64,000 nt of DNA from Winogradskyella marincola (lineage in GTDB: Bacteria; Bacteroidota; Bacteroidia; Flavobacteriales; Flavobacteriaceae), in the NCBI RefSeq assembly GCF_029624125.1, contig NZ_JARSBN010000002.1:462402-526401 (forward strand), given 5' to 3'. Position numbers and translations under genes: made by a program. Below, piece by piece: positions 9,326 to 20,297 of this stretch (the first letter of the stretch is position 1; each line of letters begins with the position of its first letter). Under the pieces are notes generated by a model, which was not told where the DNA came from, did not search any database, and saw only the letters and a program-made list of their open reading frames with translations.

Positions 9326-11491
9326 TTAACCTTTCACTTTTTCTTTTGTTTTACTTGGTAATACATCAAAGCCCATATTATAGAGTGTAAAGCCAAATAT
9401 ATCGGCAGATTGCTCAATAGTCTTACTTACAGGTGTGCCTGCGCCATGACCAGCATCGGTTTCTATTCTTATAAGTGTAGGGTTGTCGCCAGTTTGCTTA
9501 CTTTGTAATTCTGCTGCAAATTTAAAACTGTGAGCAGGAACAACTCTATCATCATGGTCTCCGGTAGTTACTAAAGTAGCAGGATATTCTACACCTTCTT
9601 TTACATTGTGTACAGGAGAGTAGCCTTTTAGATACTCAAACATTTCTTTATTGTCTTCTGAAGTACCGTAATCGTACGCCCAGCCAGCACCAGCAGTAAA
9701 GGTGTGATATCTTAACATATCTAAAACTCCAACAGCAGGTAATGCAACTTTCATTAAATCTGGTCGCTGTGTCATTGTTGCACCAACTAACAAGCCTCCA
9801 TTAGAACCACCTCTTATGGCTAAGTAATCTGAAGAGGTATATTTTTCTGAAATTAAATATTCAGCAGCAGCTATAAAATCATCAAAAACATTCTGTTTTT
9901 TCATTTGAGTACCTGCATTATGCCATTTTTTTCCATACTCACCACCACCTCGTAAATTGGCAACAGCATAAATTCCACCTTGCTCCATCCAAACGGCATT
10001 AGTAATACTAAAGCTAGGCGTTAGAGATACATTAAATCCACCATAGCCGTATAGTATTGTTGGGTTTTTACCATCTAATTCTAAGCCTTTTTTATGTGTG
10101 ATGATCATTGGGATTTCTGTACCATCTTTAGAGGTATAAAACACTTGCTTGCTCTCGTAGTTTTCTGGGTTGAAATCTATGTTTGGTTTTCTATAAAGCT
10201 CAGATGTTCCTTTTTCTATGTCATACTTATAGATACTTCCAGGTGTTACATAATTGGTAAAAGAATAGTAAAGTTCTTTTTCTTCCTTTTTAGCACCAAA
10301 CCCACCAGCACTACCTACGCCAGGCAATTCTACTTCTCTAACAAGTTTGCCATTATAGTCGTATTGTAAAACTTTAGATACAGCATCTACCATATACTCA
10401 GCAAAGAAGTATCCTCCGCCTGTTGAAGGACTTAAAACATTCTCAGTTTCTGGAATAAAATCTTTCCAGTTATCTGGTGTTGGGTTAGAGGCATCAACTG
10501 TGACAATTTTTTGATTAGGAGCATTGAGATTAGTCATAATGTAAAGCTTAGTGCCTACATTTTCTATAATGTTAGAGTCAGAGTCTGTATGCCCTAAAAC
10601 TTCAACTAAAGGAGCGTTAGGTACAGTAAGATCTTTAATGTAAAGCTTATTTCCAGACGTAGACACTCTAGGTGTAATTACTAAATATCTGTCATCTTCT
10701 GTAACTCCACCGTAGATGTAACGGTGTTTTTCTTCTGGAGTTCCACCATAGATTAATTGATCTTCAGATTGTTTGGTACCTAACTTGTGATAATATACTT
10801 TATGTTGGTCTGTTTTGGCAGAAAGCTCACTACCTATTGGTTTATCATAGCTAGAGTAGTAGAAACCATCATTTTTATACCAAGACATACCGCTAAACTT
10901 AATATCTACTAAGGTATCTTCAACAATTTCTTTGGTTTCAGCATTCATTATTAGAATTTTTCTCCAATCACTACCTCCTTCTGAAATTGAATATGCTAAT
11001 GTTTTTCCATTTTTTGAAAAGCTTAATCCTCCCAACGAGATTGTTCCATCTTCTTTGAAGGTGTTAGGGTCTAAAAACACTTCTGCAGTTGAAGGGGCTG
11101 CATCATTTTTGTACCTGTAAATAACGTACTGGTTTTGTAAGCCATCATTTTTATAGAAATATGTATAGTCTCCTTCTTTAAAAGGTGATCCTATTTTTTC
11201 ATAGTTCCATAGTTTTGTTAGACGCTCTTTTAAATCTTTTCGGTAAGGGATATTATCTAGATAACCAAAAGTAACTTTGTTCTGAGTTTTTACCCAAGCT
11301 TCTGTTTCTGCACTTCGGTCATCTTCTAACCAACGGTAAGGATCTAATACATCTACACCAAAATAAGTATCAGTGTGATTTATTTTTTTTGTTTCTGGAT
11401 ATTGTAGTTTTGGTTGAATCAATTGTTGAGCTTTTAATTTTAGACAAACAAAAATACTGAGTAATGCTGTTGTTAGAAGTAATTTTTTCAT
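9326..11491 (-). CDS. Prolyl oligopeptidase family serine peptidase (S9A), exported
   Basis: 721 residues, the usual length for prolyl endopeptidases, which cut after proline in short peptides. A signal peptide ([22 protein letters not shown]) points to the periplasm. The N-terminal part ([15 protein letters not shown]) and the following beta-propeller are typical of the family. The catalytic triad is visible: Ser563 in GGSNGG, the Asp pair 647/648 in DHDDRVVP, and His682 in AGHGAG. No operon partner is apparent; a terminator follows. Confidence in the family is high. The substrate preference is assumed from homologues. Confidence 0.93.
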   Translation of the reverse strand: MKKLLLTTALLSIFVCLKLKAQQLIQPKLQYPETKKINHTDTYFGVDVLDPYRWLEDDRSAETEAWVKTQNKVTFGYLDNIPYRKDLKERLTKLWNYEKIGSPFKEGDYTYFYKNDGLQNQYVIYRYKNDAAPSTAEVFLDPNTFKEDGTISLGGLSFSKNGKTLAYSISEGGSDWRKILIMNAETKEIVEDTLVDIKFSGMSWYKNDGFYYSSYDKPIGSELSAKTDQHKVYYHKLGTKQSEDQLIYGGTPEEKHRYIYGGVTEDDRYLVITPRVSTSGNKLYIKDLTVPNAPLVEVLGHTDSDSNIIENVGTKLYIMTNLNAPNQKIVTVDASNPTPDNWKDFIPETENVLSPSTGGGYFFAEYMVDAVSKVLQYDYNGKLVREVELPGVGSAGGFGAKKEEKELYYSFTNYVTPGSIYKYDIEKGTSELYRKPNIDFNPENYESKQVFYTSKDGTEIPMIITHKKGLELDGKNPTILYGYGGFNVSLTPSFSITNAVWMEQGGIYAVANLRGGGEYGKKWHNAGTQMKKQNVFDDFIAAAEYLISEKYTSSDYLAIRGGSNGGLLVGATMTQRPDLMKVALPAVGVLDMLRYHTFTAGAGWAYDYGTSEDNKEMFEYLKGYSPVHNVKEGVEYPATLVTTGDHDDRVVPAHSFKFAAELQSKQTGDNPTLIRIETDAGHGAGTPVSKTIEQSADIFGFTLYNMGFDVLPSKTKEKVKG

Positions 11492-11639
11492 AATAAGTTT
11501 TTAGTATTAAACCTCAATAAAAGTCGAAATTAAGACTGTATTGAGTTAATTTTTAAACATAAATAATGCTCTAACATCTCGTTAAATCACTAGATGAAAG
11601 ATACAAAATTTAAGATTAGTCTAAAAAATTATGAAATGC

Positions 11640-12629
11640 CTAAACCAGATTTTTCTTTACAAGGTATTCTGCAATTTGAATTGTGTTAGTCGCAGCTCCT
11701 TTTCTAAGATTATCACTAACAACCCAAAGGTTTAGAGTGTTGGGTTGAGAACCATCTCTTCTTATTCTACCCACAAAAACATCGTCTTTTCCGTTAGCAT
11801 ACATTGGCATTGGGTATACATTAACATCTAAATTGTCTTGTACTGTAACACCATCTGTATTATCGAGAAGTTGTCTTACTTCGGCCAAATCAAAATCGTT
11901 TTCAAATTCTACATTAACCGCTTCGCTGTGTCCTCCTGCTGTTGGTATTCTTACAGCTGTTGCAGTTACAGCAATGGTTTTGTCATCAAGAATTTTTTGA
12001 GTTTCTCTAACCAGTTTCATTTCCTCCTTTGTATAACCGTTTTCTTCAAACACATCACAATGCGGAATAGCATTTTTATGAATAGGGTAGTGGTAAGCCA
12101 TATCGCCTTTTTTGCCTGCAATTTCATTTTCTAATTGCTCAACAGCCTTAACACCTGTCCCAGAAACCGATTGGTAAGTGGATACGACAATGCGTTTTAT
12201 TTTGTATTTATGATGAAGTGGAGCTAATGCCATTACCATTTGTATGGTAGAACAGTTAGGATTGGCAATAATTTTGTCGTCTTTTGTTAGTTGATTGGCA
12301 TTAATCTCAGGAACAACAAGTTTTTTAGTTAAGTCCATTCTCCATGCAGAAGAGTTGTCAATAACTGTAGTGCCAGCTTCTGCAAATTTTGGTGCCCATT
12401 CTAAAGACGTACTTCCACCTGCTGAAAATAATGCAATATCTGGACGCATATCTATTGCTGTAGGAATGCTAATAACCTCGTATGTTTTACCTTTAAATTC
12501 CATTGTTTTACCAACAGAGCGTTCAGATGCTACCAATAGCAATTCATCAATTGGAAAATTACGTTCTTCTAGAACTTTTAACATTACGCTACCAACTAAG
12601 CCAGTTGCGCCTACTACAGCTACTTTCAT
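11640..12629 (-). CDS. asd: Aspartate-semialdehyde dehydrogenase
   Basis: 329 residues from the ATG at 12629, which begins MKVAVVGATGLVGS directly at the NADP-binding GxxGxxG. A longer frame to 12689 adds 20 residues with no family match and is unlikely. The enzyme reduces aspartyl phosphate to aspartate semialdehyde in lysine, threonine and methionine synthesis and supplies diaminopimelate for the cell wall. Cys126 in NPNCSTIQM is the catalytic thiol and GGHSEAVNVEF carries the active-site His. The region between this gene and the peptidase (11492-11639) shows nothing else. Confidence 0.95.
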   Translation of the reverse strand: MKVAVVGATGLVGSVMLKVLEERNFPIDELLLVASERSVGKTMEFKGKTYEVISIPTAIDMRPDIALFSAGGSTSLEWAPKFAEAGTTVIDNSSAWRMDLTKKLVVPEINANQLTKDDKIIANPNCSTIQMVMALAPLHHKYKIKRIVVSTYQSVSGTGVKAVEQLENEIAGKKGDMAYHYPIHKNAIPHCDVFEENGYTKEEMKLVRETQKILDDKTIAVTATAVRIPTAGGHSEAVNVEFENDFDLAEVRQLLDNTDGVTVQDNLDVNVYPMPMYANGKDDVFVGRIRRDGSQPNTLNLWVVSDNLRKGAATNTIQIAEYLVKKNLV

Positions 12630-12757
12630 TTTAAAATGATTTAAATAAATATCGTGCAAAATTACATAAAAAAAAGACCTTACTTTCAATTAAACAAGGG
12701 CTTTTAACATTAAAAAAACAGAATGTTAATTATTTAACTTTTGGGTTTTTTAAATAA

Positions 12758-12786
12758 AGAAAAACCCAGACCTTGAGTCTGGGTTT
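12758..12786 (-). terminator. Intrinsic terminator of mscL
   Basis: AAACCCAGA and TCTGGGTTT form a 9-bp stem; on the minus strand a T-rich tract follows. It lies about 40 bases after the mscL stop. Confidence 0.8.
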
Positions 12787-12823
12787 GGTTAATAAAATTT
12801 AGTGTAGCGGTAAAGCTAACGCA

Positions 12824-13225
12824 TTATTTCTTTAAAGAGTCTCTAATCTCCATTAATAGATCTATTTCAGATGGTCCTTTTGGAGCTTCAGGTGCAGGCT
12901 CTTCTTTCTTTTTCATTTTGTTAACACCTTTTACAACCATAAACATAACAAATGCAACAATTATAAAATCAATAACGTTTGTTAAAAATGTGCCATACTC
13001 TAACCATACTTCTCCTACCATTTCTCCTGTTTCGTTTTGAGTTCCTTCTTGCAATTTAAGCCTTAAATCTTTAAAGTCTGAGTTGAAAATTAAACCAACA
13101 AGTGGTGATACGATACCGCCTGTAAATGCTGTTACAACTTCTTTAAAAGCAGCACCCATTACAAAACCAACAGCAATGTCTACAAGGTTGCCCTTCATTG
13201 CAAATTCCTTAAATTCTTTTAGCAT
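12824..13225 (-). CDS. mscL: Large-conductance mechanosensitive channel MscL
   Basis: 133 residues, the normal MscL length. The N-terminal helix MLKEFKEFAMKGNLVDIAVG leads into TM1 (VGFVMGAAFKEVV) with the glycine-rich pore constriction, a periplasmic loop (residues ~50-75), TM2 (TNVIDFIIVAFVMFMVV) and a charged cytoplasmic helix ending in the bundle segment EIDLLMEIRDSLKK. The channel opens under membrane tension to release osmolytes on hypo-osmotic shock. It stands alone with its own terminator. Confidence 0.96.
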   Translation of the reverse strand: MLKEFKEFAMKGNLVDIAVGFVMGAAFKEVVTAFTGGIVSPLVGLIFNSDFKDLRLKLQEGTQNETGEMVGEVWLEYGTFLTNVIDFIIVAFVMFMVVKGVNKMKKKEEPAPEAPKGPSEIDLLMEIRDSLKK

Positions 13226-13305
13226 AATTTAGTGTTTTAAATAGTTAGTATATATGTTAGTGAGATACTAAAATAAGTAAAAAGTCACAATTTGTTAAAA
13301 AAATC

Positions 13306-14415
13306 TTAAGCAGAGTGTATCTTTCTCTTAACGCGCTGTGAGATTGCTGTGATTATTTCGTAGGATATAGTTCCAGAAGCTTCTGCAAGGTTTGAAGCTT
13401 TATGAGAACCATCAAAAATAATAACCTCATCTCCTTCTTTGCAGTCTATTCCGGTAATATTTACCATAATCATATCCATACATACATTACCAACTATAGG
13501 TGCTTTTTTTCCGTTAATAAAAACAAACCCTTTGCCTTTTCCATAAACCCTGGTAATGCCATCTGCATGGCCAATAGGTATGGTCGCTGTTGTCTCGTAT
13601 CCTTGGGCTTTATGAACTCTATTATAACCTACAGTTTCTCCTTTTTCTATAAAATGAATTTGCGAAATTACAGACTTTAAACTTGCTATAGGTTTAAGAT
13701 TTTGGTCTTCTTTAGGAGAATTACCAAATCCGTATAACCCTATTCCGCTTCTTACCATGTCTAAATGTCCTTCTGGATAGTTAATTATTCCAGATGTATT
13801 GCATAGATGTAACCATGGGTTATGGTCTAGTTTAGATCTAAAATCTTCTGCTATAGACTTAAAAGTGTTGATTTGATTTTTGGTAAAATCAACTTCATTT
13901 TTATCTTCACTGGCAGCTAAATGAGAAAAGAGAGAGTTTACCTTTATAGATGTAGTGTCACTTAGTTTAGACACAATATTGTCTATGTCTTTTTTTAAAA
14001 AACCTAAACGGTTTAAACCAGTATTGAATTTAACATGGACAGGATAGTTTTTTTGAGATAGAGACTCGGCAACTTTTATAAATTCGTCTAAAATCCTTGC
14101 ACTATAAATACTAGGCTCTAGGCAACGCTCTATTATTGTTTTAAAATTTATAGGCTGAGGATGAAGCACCAAAATAGGTGTTTTAACACCAGCGTCTCTA
14201 AGTAAAACACCTTCTTTTGTGTAAGCCACAGCAATATAATCTACATTAAGAGATTCTAAATGCTTAGCAATAGCAACAGAATCGCTACCATATGCAAAGG
14301 CTTTTACAACGGCTAAAAACTTAGTATTAGGTTGAAGTTTAGATTTTAAGTAGTTGAAATTATGAGTTAGGGCTCCTAAATCAATTTCCAAAACGGTTTC
14401 ATTCGTTTTTAGCAT
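13306..14415 (-). CDS. alr: Alanine racemase
   Basis: 369 residues of the fold-III PLP racemase family that makes D-alanine for peptidoglycan. The PLP lysine is Lys38 in [11 protein letters not shown]; the more usual KADAYGHG is altered, though this variant is plausible for Flavobacteriia. The second catalytic base, Tyr, is in VGYNRVHKA, and [10 protein letters not shown] is the conserved cofactor/substrate loop. The 5' end overlaps the 3' end of tdk by 17 bases, so the two are translated from one message. Cytoplasmic. Confidence 0.94.
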   Translation of the reverse strand: MLKTNETVLEIDLGALTHNFNYLKSKLQPNTKFLAVVKAFAYGSDSVAIAKHLESLNVDYIAVAYTKEGVLLRDAGVKTPILVLHPQPINFKTIIERCLEPSIYSARILDEFIKVAESLSQKNYPVHVKFNTGLNRLGFLKKDIDNIVSKLSDTTSIKVNSLFSHLAASEDKNEVDFTKNQINTFKSIAEDFRSKLDHNPWLHLCNTSGIINYPEGHLDMVRSGIGLYGFGNSPKEDQNLKPIASLKSVISQIHFIEKGETVGYNRVHKAQGYETTATIPIGHADGITRVYGKGKGFVFINGKKAPIVGNVCMDMIMVNITGIDCKEGDEVIIFDGSHKASNLAEASGTISYEIITAISQRVKRKIHSA

Positions 14416-15055
14416 CCGATTTACTTTCTTTAGAATTTAGTTCTTCAGCATCTTTCACTTTCATTTGCCTTACTTTATCTCTAAGCATAGATTTGTAAAA
14501 AGCTGCACGACTCAAAGGCTCGTATTCTTCGACTTCGCCAAGAAGTACCAAGTCGTCACTTTGTGCTTTTCTATAGCTATATTGTGCTAAATTTCCGGTT
14601 CTTGTGCAAATGGCATGTACTTTTGTAACGTACTCTGCAGTTGCCATAAGATAAGGCATAGGGCCAAAAGGATTGCCTTTAAAGTCCATGTCTAAGCCAG
14701 CAACAATTACACGGATACCTTTGTTTGCCAGGTCATTACAAACTCTAACAATTTCATCATCAAAAAACTGTGCTTCGTCAATGCCAACAACATCACAACC
14801 ATCAGCTAAAATAGGTATGTTAGCAGCAGCAGGTACAGGTGTAGATCGTATTTCGTTAGCGTCATGAGAAACAACCATTTCATCATCATACCTTACATCT
14901 ACAGCAGGTTTAAAAATTTCAACTCTTTGTCTGGCAAATTGGGCGCGTTTCAATCTGCGAATAAGTTCTTCGGTTTTGCCAGAGAACATTGATCCACAAA
15001 TCACTTCAATCCACCCAAATTGTTCTTTATGATTTACCGTATTTTCAAGAAACAT
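14399..15055 (-). CDS. tdk: Thymidine kinase (type II)
   Basis: 218 residues. The P-loop GSMFSGKT (residues 21-28), the DEAQFF segment with the catalytic Glu, and the lasso-loop region ([15 protein letters not shown]) identify a type II thymidine kinase, which phosphorylates thymidine in the salvage pathway. The zinc-binding part looks incomplete: where many homologues have CxxC, this protein reads CTRTGNLAQ, so at least one Cys ligand is missing. The start at 15055 gives a normal N-terminus before the P-loop. Upstream of and overlapping alr. The 195 bases between this gene and 15251 hold no other gene I can support. Confidence 0.94.
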   Translation of the reverse strand: MFLENTVNHKEQFGWIEVICGSMFSGKTEELIRRLKRAQFARQRVEIFKPAVDVRYDDEMVVSHDANEIRSTPVPAAANIPILADGCDVVGIDEAQFFDDEIVRVCNDLANKGIRVIVAGLDMDFKGNPFGPMPYLMATAEYVTKVHAICTRTGNLAQYSYRKAQSDDLVLLGEVEEYEPLSRAAFYKSMLRDKVRQMKVKDAEELNSKESKSDAKNE

Positions 15056-15250
15056 TTCGTAATTTTAGCACTAAAACGTAGTCAATTTTCGTTTGTATAA
15101 AGGTCAATCAAAAATATTAAAAATCAAAAGTAATTAAGGCGAAACATCCACTATTTATTTACTAACAATTAAAGAATAAATTTTAGAGGTTCCATTCTCG
15201 TACTAAGCTTTGCTAATGTGCGACTTTACTTAAAAATAAACTTAGAAGAC

Positions 15251-15997
15251 ATGAAAAAGAAATTAGAATCAGAATTAGTAAGTATTGCACATAGGATTCT
15301 AAAATTAAAAGGCAGAGAAGATGTGGATAGAATGCATGCCGAAGTTGCCAACCTGTACGAGAAACTTACAGTTTTAAAATTTGCGCATGAGAATTTTGAA
15401 GACGATATGCCTACAATTGGCAATGATTCTTCATTTTTTGGAATGCTAGATACTGCGTTTAACAATAAAGTTAGCGATAATATAGAAGTAGGAAATAAGA
15501 CTTACGTTAATGTCGATGAGATTGAAGATGATGGTATAATGGAGCCTGTGATGGAAAAAATTAAGGACATGGTAGCTCAAATGCCAGACGAAAGTCAGCA
15601 GGTAGATGCTATCGTTGAAGAAGTTGTTGCTAATGAAAAACCAAGTGCTATAGAGTTTGAAACCATAACTTCTGATTTTGCTGATATTCCAGAGTTTGAA
15701 CCTATTGAAGAGGCTAAAAAACGTGAAGCCGAGCAAGCCAAAAAATCGTTGAACGATAAGTTAAAAGGCAACGGACTGCAAATAGGTCTAAATGATAAAT
15801 TAGCTTTTATAAAACATCTTTTTGAAGGAAAAAACGAAGATTATGATCGTGTTATCTCTCAAATAAACACTGCAGATTCTATTGCAGAAGCCAGAACACT
15901 TATTTACGAAATGGTAAAACCAGACTACAATAATTGGCTAGGTAAGGAAGATTACGAAGAGCGTTTTATTGAAATCGTTGAAGGCAAGTTTAATTAA
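15251..15997 (+). CDS. Conserved hypothetical protein, acidic and helical
   Basis: 248 residues from the ATG at 15251 (MKKKLESELVSIAHRIL); a GTG at 15218 would add 11 residues with no clear ribosome site. I do not recognise a named family. The first ~75 residues are helical with a leucine/lysine heptad feel, the centre (~75-165) is acidic and probably disordered (DEIEDDGIMEP, EEAKKREAEQAKKS), and the C-terminus (NDKLAFIKHLFEGKNEDYDRV) looks like a compact helical domain with a conserved-looking WLGKEDYEERF end. No signal peptide or membrane segment, so cytoplasmic. It converges on the large adhesin gene with a four-base overlap at the 3' ends. Confidence 0.75.
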   Translation: MKKKLESELVSIAHRILKLKGREDVDRMHAEVANLYEKLTVLKFAHENFEDDMPTIGNDSSFFGMLDTAFNNKVSDNIEVGNKTYVNVDEIEDDGIMEPVMEKIKDMVAQMPDESQQVDAIVEEVVANEKPSAIEFETITSDFADIPEFEPIEEAKKREAEQAKKSLNDKLKGNGLQIGLNDKLAFIKHLFEGKNEDYDRVISQINTADSIAEARTLIYEMVKPDYNNWLGKEDYEERFIEIVEGKFN

Positions 15998-18900
15998 TAA
16001 TTTAAGTACACATAGCCTTGTAGTGGTTTTGCAATTCCTTTAATTTCTAAAATGTAGAAATAAGTTCCTACAGGTAATAGTCCAGAAAATTCTGGTATGC
16101 CTCTGTTTGCTCTACCATCCCAAGTATTATTATAATTATTAGTTTGGTAGATTAGTGTGCCATAACGGTTATAGATTTTAATAGTATTTTCAGGAAAATT
16201 TTCGATACATGGAATAACCAAAAAGTCGTTTTCTAAATCTCCGTTAGGAGAGATCCCTTCTGGTATAGACAAGCAATTAGATATTTCTATAAGAGCATCA
16301 TCTTCATTGTTGGTGCTATTTCTATCCACTTCATTTAATGTATTTAGATAAGCAATATTCAACAAATCGGTAGAAGCAACGATTAACACTTCAACTTGAA
16401 GAGTTTCAGACTGGTTAGGTTCTAATACTGGAATTGACCATGATAGAGAACCGGAATCGAAAACACCAGAGCTTGTTGTTGCAGAAATAAAACTATATCC
16501 AGCAGGTAATGCATCTAAAACTTCAATAGCTGTTGCTTGAGTTGTACCTACATTTGTTGCGCTAATAGTAAAGGTTACTTCCTGGCCAACAATAGCTTCG
16601 GTTGGTTCAACAGATTTAAGAATTTCGATATCTACATTAGAAGTGTCTACAATAACATTTAATGTAGCGCTTACTTGCGAGGCATCTAAATTATTGGTGT
16701 CACTTATGTTTTGAGAGTCATTAAGATAGGTGCCAGCAACATCTGAGGTTACCATTACAGAAAATGTGCAGCTTTCTACACCAATAGGGAAAGTTAGATC
16801 TGTAATTCCAACAAAAGTGTCTCCTGCAATACCATTAAAGGTAGCAGTACAGCCATTGGCATCTATCCAAACAGGAGATGAGGTTAAAGTGACTCCTGCA
16901 GGTAAATTATCAGTAAACGCAATACCATTTTGAGTAGGGCTAGACGCTATGTTGTAAACTGTAAAAATCAACTCACTTTCATCGCCTTCATAAATTGTAT
17001 CTGGAAAAAAGATCTTATCTAGTATTGGCGAAACCACCTGAACACTATTAACCGAAATGTTAGTTTCTGGAGTTAGCTCTTCGTTATCCGAAGCACTAGG
17101 AAAAGCTTCTGCAATATTATTAAAACCGCCACCAAAACTAGGTGCAGTCACAGGAATGGTAACTCTAATAGTTGAGCCTGCCTCCATAGTTGGTATGGTA
17201 CCAGTTATTGTGTTTCCGGAAATATTAAAAGTAGAAATACAAGCCGCATTACCAGAGGTTATATTACAAGTAGGAGTACCCATAATGGTAAAGGCATTGT
17301 CTAAAACATTTTCAAACTGTATATCTATAGCATCAGAACTGGTTGTGCTATTACTTATGTCTACAATCCAGTTAAAAGATTGGTCTGTTTCTACTTGAGA
17401 GTATTCTGGATAAGTTTGTACAATGAGATCTATACAAGGTGCAAAATAAGTATTTACAAAAGCAACATTGTTAACTCCGTTAGTTTCAGAATTGTTATTT
17501 ACATAATCTGCTCTTACGTAATTTGTTCCTATCATAGGTTGGGTAGAACATTCGGGTTGCCAACTTACGGTAACGGTAAAAGAAACAGAACTATGTGCAG
17601 GAAGAATCCAGTTGTCTTCGGGTAAAATTTCCCAGAAGGTATCAAAACTTCCATCTTCAGTTACTCCATCAAAAGTAACTCCAATATTAGCATTGTTTAT
17701 AGGGAAACAAGATGCTGTTCCTGTGGTTCCTGAGCACTCTACACTAACTAAAGTTCCTGTAATTGGTGCATCGGCAGCAGATGGAACAGGCATATGATCT
17801 TGTACTTGTATAGCTTCGTCTGTATTACCATCATTTGTTACTGTTATTTCATAAGTAATTTCTCCCCATTCTGTTGTGTTTGTTTGAGAACTTCCGGTTG
17901 GCAATTCAGGAAATATTTGAGTCTTAGTAACCTTTAAGTCCGAAGTATTGTCAATATCACAAGGTTCTTCATACGGAAGATCAAACTCATTGTAATGATA
18001 ATTATTATCAATATTTATATCTATAGTTTGACTTGGTAATAGAGAAACCTGACTTTTTATAAGAGCCTCTCCTACGGTTGGAAATACGCTACAAGGTGGC
18101 TCAAGAAACACAACAACGGTTTCAATAGTTATGGTTGTGTTGGGTTGAAGCGTAAATTCGCTACTCAACCATAGCTGACCATTGTCCGAAATGGAAAAAT
18201 CATCACAAGTTACAGGTCCTGTTGTTGCTAAACAATTTATAGAAACAATGCTCCAGTTAACATTTGGTGATAGGTCTTGCATAAAGAAAAATAATTCTGT
18301 TTCAGAAGGTCCGTTGTTGCAAACGGTTGTTTCAAAAGTAACCTCTTCATTATATTCAATATTCGTAGTATCTGTTGGGTCTACTATTTCGGTCGAAATA
18401 CATACATCTGTTACAGGGCACTGTTCTGCATCAAGTAAAATGGTTTCTTCAAGATTTGAAAGGTTTGAAGACACATTATCATGGCTTAATCCTATTTCAA
18501 TAAAACTATCAACTGAAATTGGCATAGGGTTTGGCGAGCAAGAAAAATTGGTATAGCGATATACCATTTCAAAAGAGATGCTTCCGCCAGAGGTGATTTC
18601 ATGCGTCTCATTAAAAACAAAAATTGATGTTGCCGAATTAATATTTTCAGAAGATACTGTATTTGGATATGTATTAATAGTACTTAGGTCTGGACAGAGG
18701 GTTCCGTTGGTTGCGCCTAAACATTCTATAGAAACAAATTCAGCAAAAGGTTGTCCGTTATCGTAGAGTGAGGACAAAATGAGATTGCCTTCAATAAACT
18801 CTACAGGAAAATCTATGTCACTATTGTTTGTTATGGTAAACTGATAGGTAACCTCATCTCCCCAAGCATTTATAGGTGTACCTAATGCAGGTGAAATTTG

Positions 18901-19407
18901 AGAATGTGTAACCACAAAATCAATAATAATATCCAGAACATCTATAGAAATTATTGACTGATTATTATTGGTATTGGTATCTGTAGTGCCTGTAGGTGCA
19001 CTTATAGTAGCATTAACAGCAATACCACCAATATTTGTTGGCGCTGTAACTAAAACCAGTAGCTCTACACTTGAGTTATTAGGCATATTATCTACAACAG
19101 CAGTTAAAACATTAGAAGTGATACCAACATTAGAAACATTAGATGCACCATTGATGTTGTTCTGAGAATTTGTAGAAATTATTGTAATATCATTATCAAA
19201 ATTTACAGAAATAGTTGCATTATTTACAGTGTTTCCAGAGTTGGATAACGTAATTAAATACTGAAAATCTTCATTAATATCTATCTGAGAAATTGCAGTT
19301 CCGCTAAGATTTTGTGCCTCGACGTTTATGGATAAGTCTGTAGTTTGACTGTGTGCGTATGAACATAATAGAAATAAAACAAATAAGCGACATAGCTTTA
19401 CAATCAT
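15994..19407 (-). CDS. Giant DUF11-like repeat surface protein with T9SS type B (gliding-motility-associated) C-terminal domain
   Basis: 1137 residues. A signal peptide (LCRLFVLFLLCSYAHSQ) is followed by six or more DUF11/Ig-like beta-sandwich repeats, visible through recurring motifs such as EITYEITVTNDGNTDEAI, VTFTISATNVGTTQATAI and LPAGYSFISA. The C-terminal ~85 residues carry the type B T9SS/CHU-type sorting domain (PEGISPNGDLENDFLVIP, IKIYNRYGTLIYQ, LPVGTYFYILE). It is probably a secreted adhesin or matrix protein delivered by the gliding-associated secretion machinery. It stands alone; the binding partner is unknown. Confidence 0.88.
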   Translation of the reverse strand: MIVKLCRLFVLFLLCSYAHSQTTDLSINVEAQNLSGTAISQIDINEDFQYLITLSNSGNTVNNATISVNFDNDITIISTNSQNNINGASNVSNVGITSNVLTAVVDNMPNNSSVELLVLVTAPTNIGGIAVNATISAPTGTTDTNTNNNQSIISIDVLDIIIDFVVTHSQISPALGTPINAWGDEVTYQFTITNNSDIDFPVEFIEGNLILSSLYDNGQPFAEFVSIECLGATNGTLCPDLSTINTYPNTVSSENINSATSIFVFNETHEITSGGSISFEMVYRYTNFSCSPNPMPISVDSFIEIGLSHDNVSSNLSNLEETILLDAEQCPVTDVCISTEIVDPTDTTNIEYNEEVTFETTVCNNGPSETELFFFMQDLSPNVNWSIVSINCLATTGPVTCDDFSISDNGQLWLSSEFTLQPNTTITIETVVVFLEPPCSVFPTVGEALIKSQVSLLPSQTIDINIDNNYHYNEFDLPYEEPCDIDNTSDLKVTKTQIFPELPTGSSQTNTTEWGEITYEITVTNDGNTDEAIQVQDHMPVPSAADAPITGTLVSVECSGTTGTASCFPINNANIGVTFDGVTEDGSFDTFWEILPEDNWILPAHSSVSFTVTVSWQPECSTQPMIGTNYVRADYVNNNSETNGVNNVAFVNTYFAPCIDLIVQTYPEYSQVETDQSFNWIVDISNSTTSSDAIDIQFENVLDNAFTIMGTPTCNITSGNAACISTFNISGNTITGTIPTMEAGSTIRVTIPVTAPSFGGGFNNIAEAFPSASDNEELTPETNISVNSVQVVSPILDKIFFPDTIYEGDESELIFTVYNIASSPTQNGIAFTDNLPAGVTLTSSPVWIDANGCTATFNGIAGDTFVGITDLTFPIGVESCTFSVMVTSDVAGTYLNDSQNISDTNNLDASQVSATLNVIVDTSNVDIEILKSVEPTEAIVGQEVTFTISATNVGTTQATAIEVLDALPAGYSFISATTSSGVFDSGSLSWSIPVLEPNQSETLQVEVLIVASTDLLNIAYLNTLNEVDRNSTNNEDDALIEISNCLSIPEGISPNGDLENDFLVIPCIENFPENTIKIYNRYGTLIYQTNNYNNTWDGRANRGIPEFSGLLPVGTYFYILEIKGIAKPLQGYVYLNY

Positions 19408-19578
19408 AAAATTTAGTTTTTAGATATACCAAGATGAAACAAACTCAATACTATAACAGTTAAGTGTTGTATTTTCCTAGTTATGGATAATGGATTTATT
19501 TATTAGATACAAAATACTCCAAATGGTTGCTTTATAAAATGTAAAAGATTGTAATTTTGATATATTAGATACACAATT

Positions 19579-20247
19579 ATGAAATTATTTCTGGTACCAA
19601 CACCAATAGGAAATCTTAAGGACATTACGTTTAGAGCCATTGAAGTTTTAAAAGAAGCAGATTTAATACTTGCTGAAGATACCAGAACTTCTGGAAAGCT
19701 ATTAAAGCATTTTGAAATTTCCACACACATGCAAAGTCATCACATGCATAATGAGCATAAAACGGTGAATAATCTTATTGAAAAGCTAAAGTCCGGACTT
19801 ACAATTGCTGTGATTAGTGATGCAGGTACACCAGCCATTTCAGATCCTGGTTTTTTATTGGTTAGAGCCTGTGTAGAAAACAATATTGAGGTTGAATGTT
19901 TACCTGGTGCAACAGCCTTTGTACCTGCTTTGGTAAATAGTGGTTTGCCTAACGATAAATTTGTATTCGAAGGCTTTTTGCCAGTAAAGAAAGGTCGCCA
20001 AACTCGATTGTTACTTTTAGCAGAAGAAACCCGAACCATGATTTTTTACGAAAGTCCACATAAGTTGGTAAAAACCTTAGGACATTTTTGTGAGTATTTT
20101 GGAGAAGACAGACTAGTATCTGTATCGAGAGAGCTTACTAAACTTTATGAAGAAACTGTAAGAGGAACAGCAAAAGAAGTTTTAGAACATTATACCAACA
20201 AACCACCAAAAGGTGAAATTGTTGTTGTGGTTGGAGGGAAGAAATAG
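19579..20247 (+). CDS. rsmI: 16S rRNA (cytidine-1402-2'-O)-methyltransferase RsmI
   Basis: 222 residues of the SAM-dependent tetrapyrrole-methylase fold. The N-terminal LVPTPIGNLKDITFRAIEVL and AEDTRTSGKLLKHF, the SDAGTPAISDPGFLLVR loop and the LPGATAFVPALVNSGLP segment are diagnostic of RsmI, which methylates the ribose of C1402 in the ribosomal P site. The C-terminal helical extension of longer RsmI proteins is short here, ending at GEIVVVVGGKK, as in many Bacteroidota. It is transcribed alone, divergent from the adhesin gene; the 171-base gap shows no further gene. Confidence 0.95.
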   Translation: MKLFLVPTPIGNLKDITFRAIEVLKEADLILAEDTRTSGKLLKHFEISTHMQSHHMHNEHKTVNNLIEKLKSGLTIAVISDAGTPAISDPGFLLVRACVENNIEVECLPGATAFVPALVNSGLPNDKFVFEGFLPVKKGRQTRLLLLAEETRTMIFYESPHKLVKTLGHFCEYFGEDRLVSVSRELTKLYEETVRGTAKEVLEHYTNKPPKGEIVVVVGGKK

Positions 20248-20297
20248 TGATTTCTCAAATAAACCATCTGATCCACAAAAAGGGTCAAAGATTCTAT

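Noticed and set aside
11640..12689. Longer asd frame starting at 12689
   Set aside because: The extra 20 residues have no family match, whereas the ATG at 12629 begins exactly at the NADP-binding motif.
12665..12705. Imperfect inverted repeat (AAAAGACCTT/AAGGGCTTTT) upstream of asd
   Set aside because: Contains an A-G mismatch in a short stem and lies in an AT-rich leader; not distinguishable from chance.
19503..19730. Minus-strand 75-codon frame over the start of rsmI
   Set aside because: Antisense shadow overlapping the conserved RsmI N-terminus; no supporting features.
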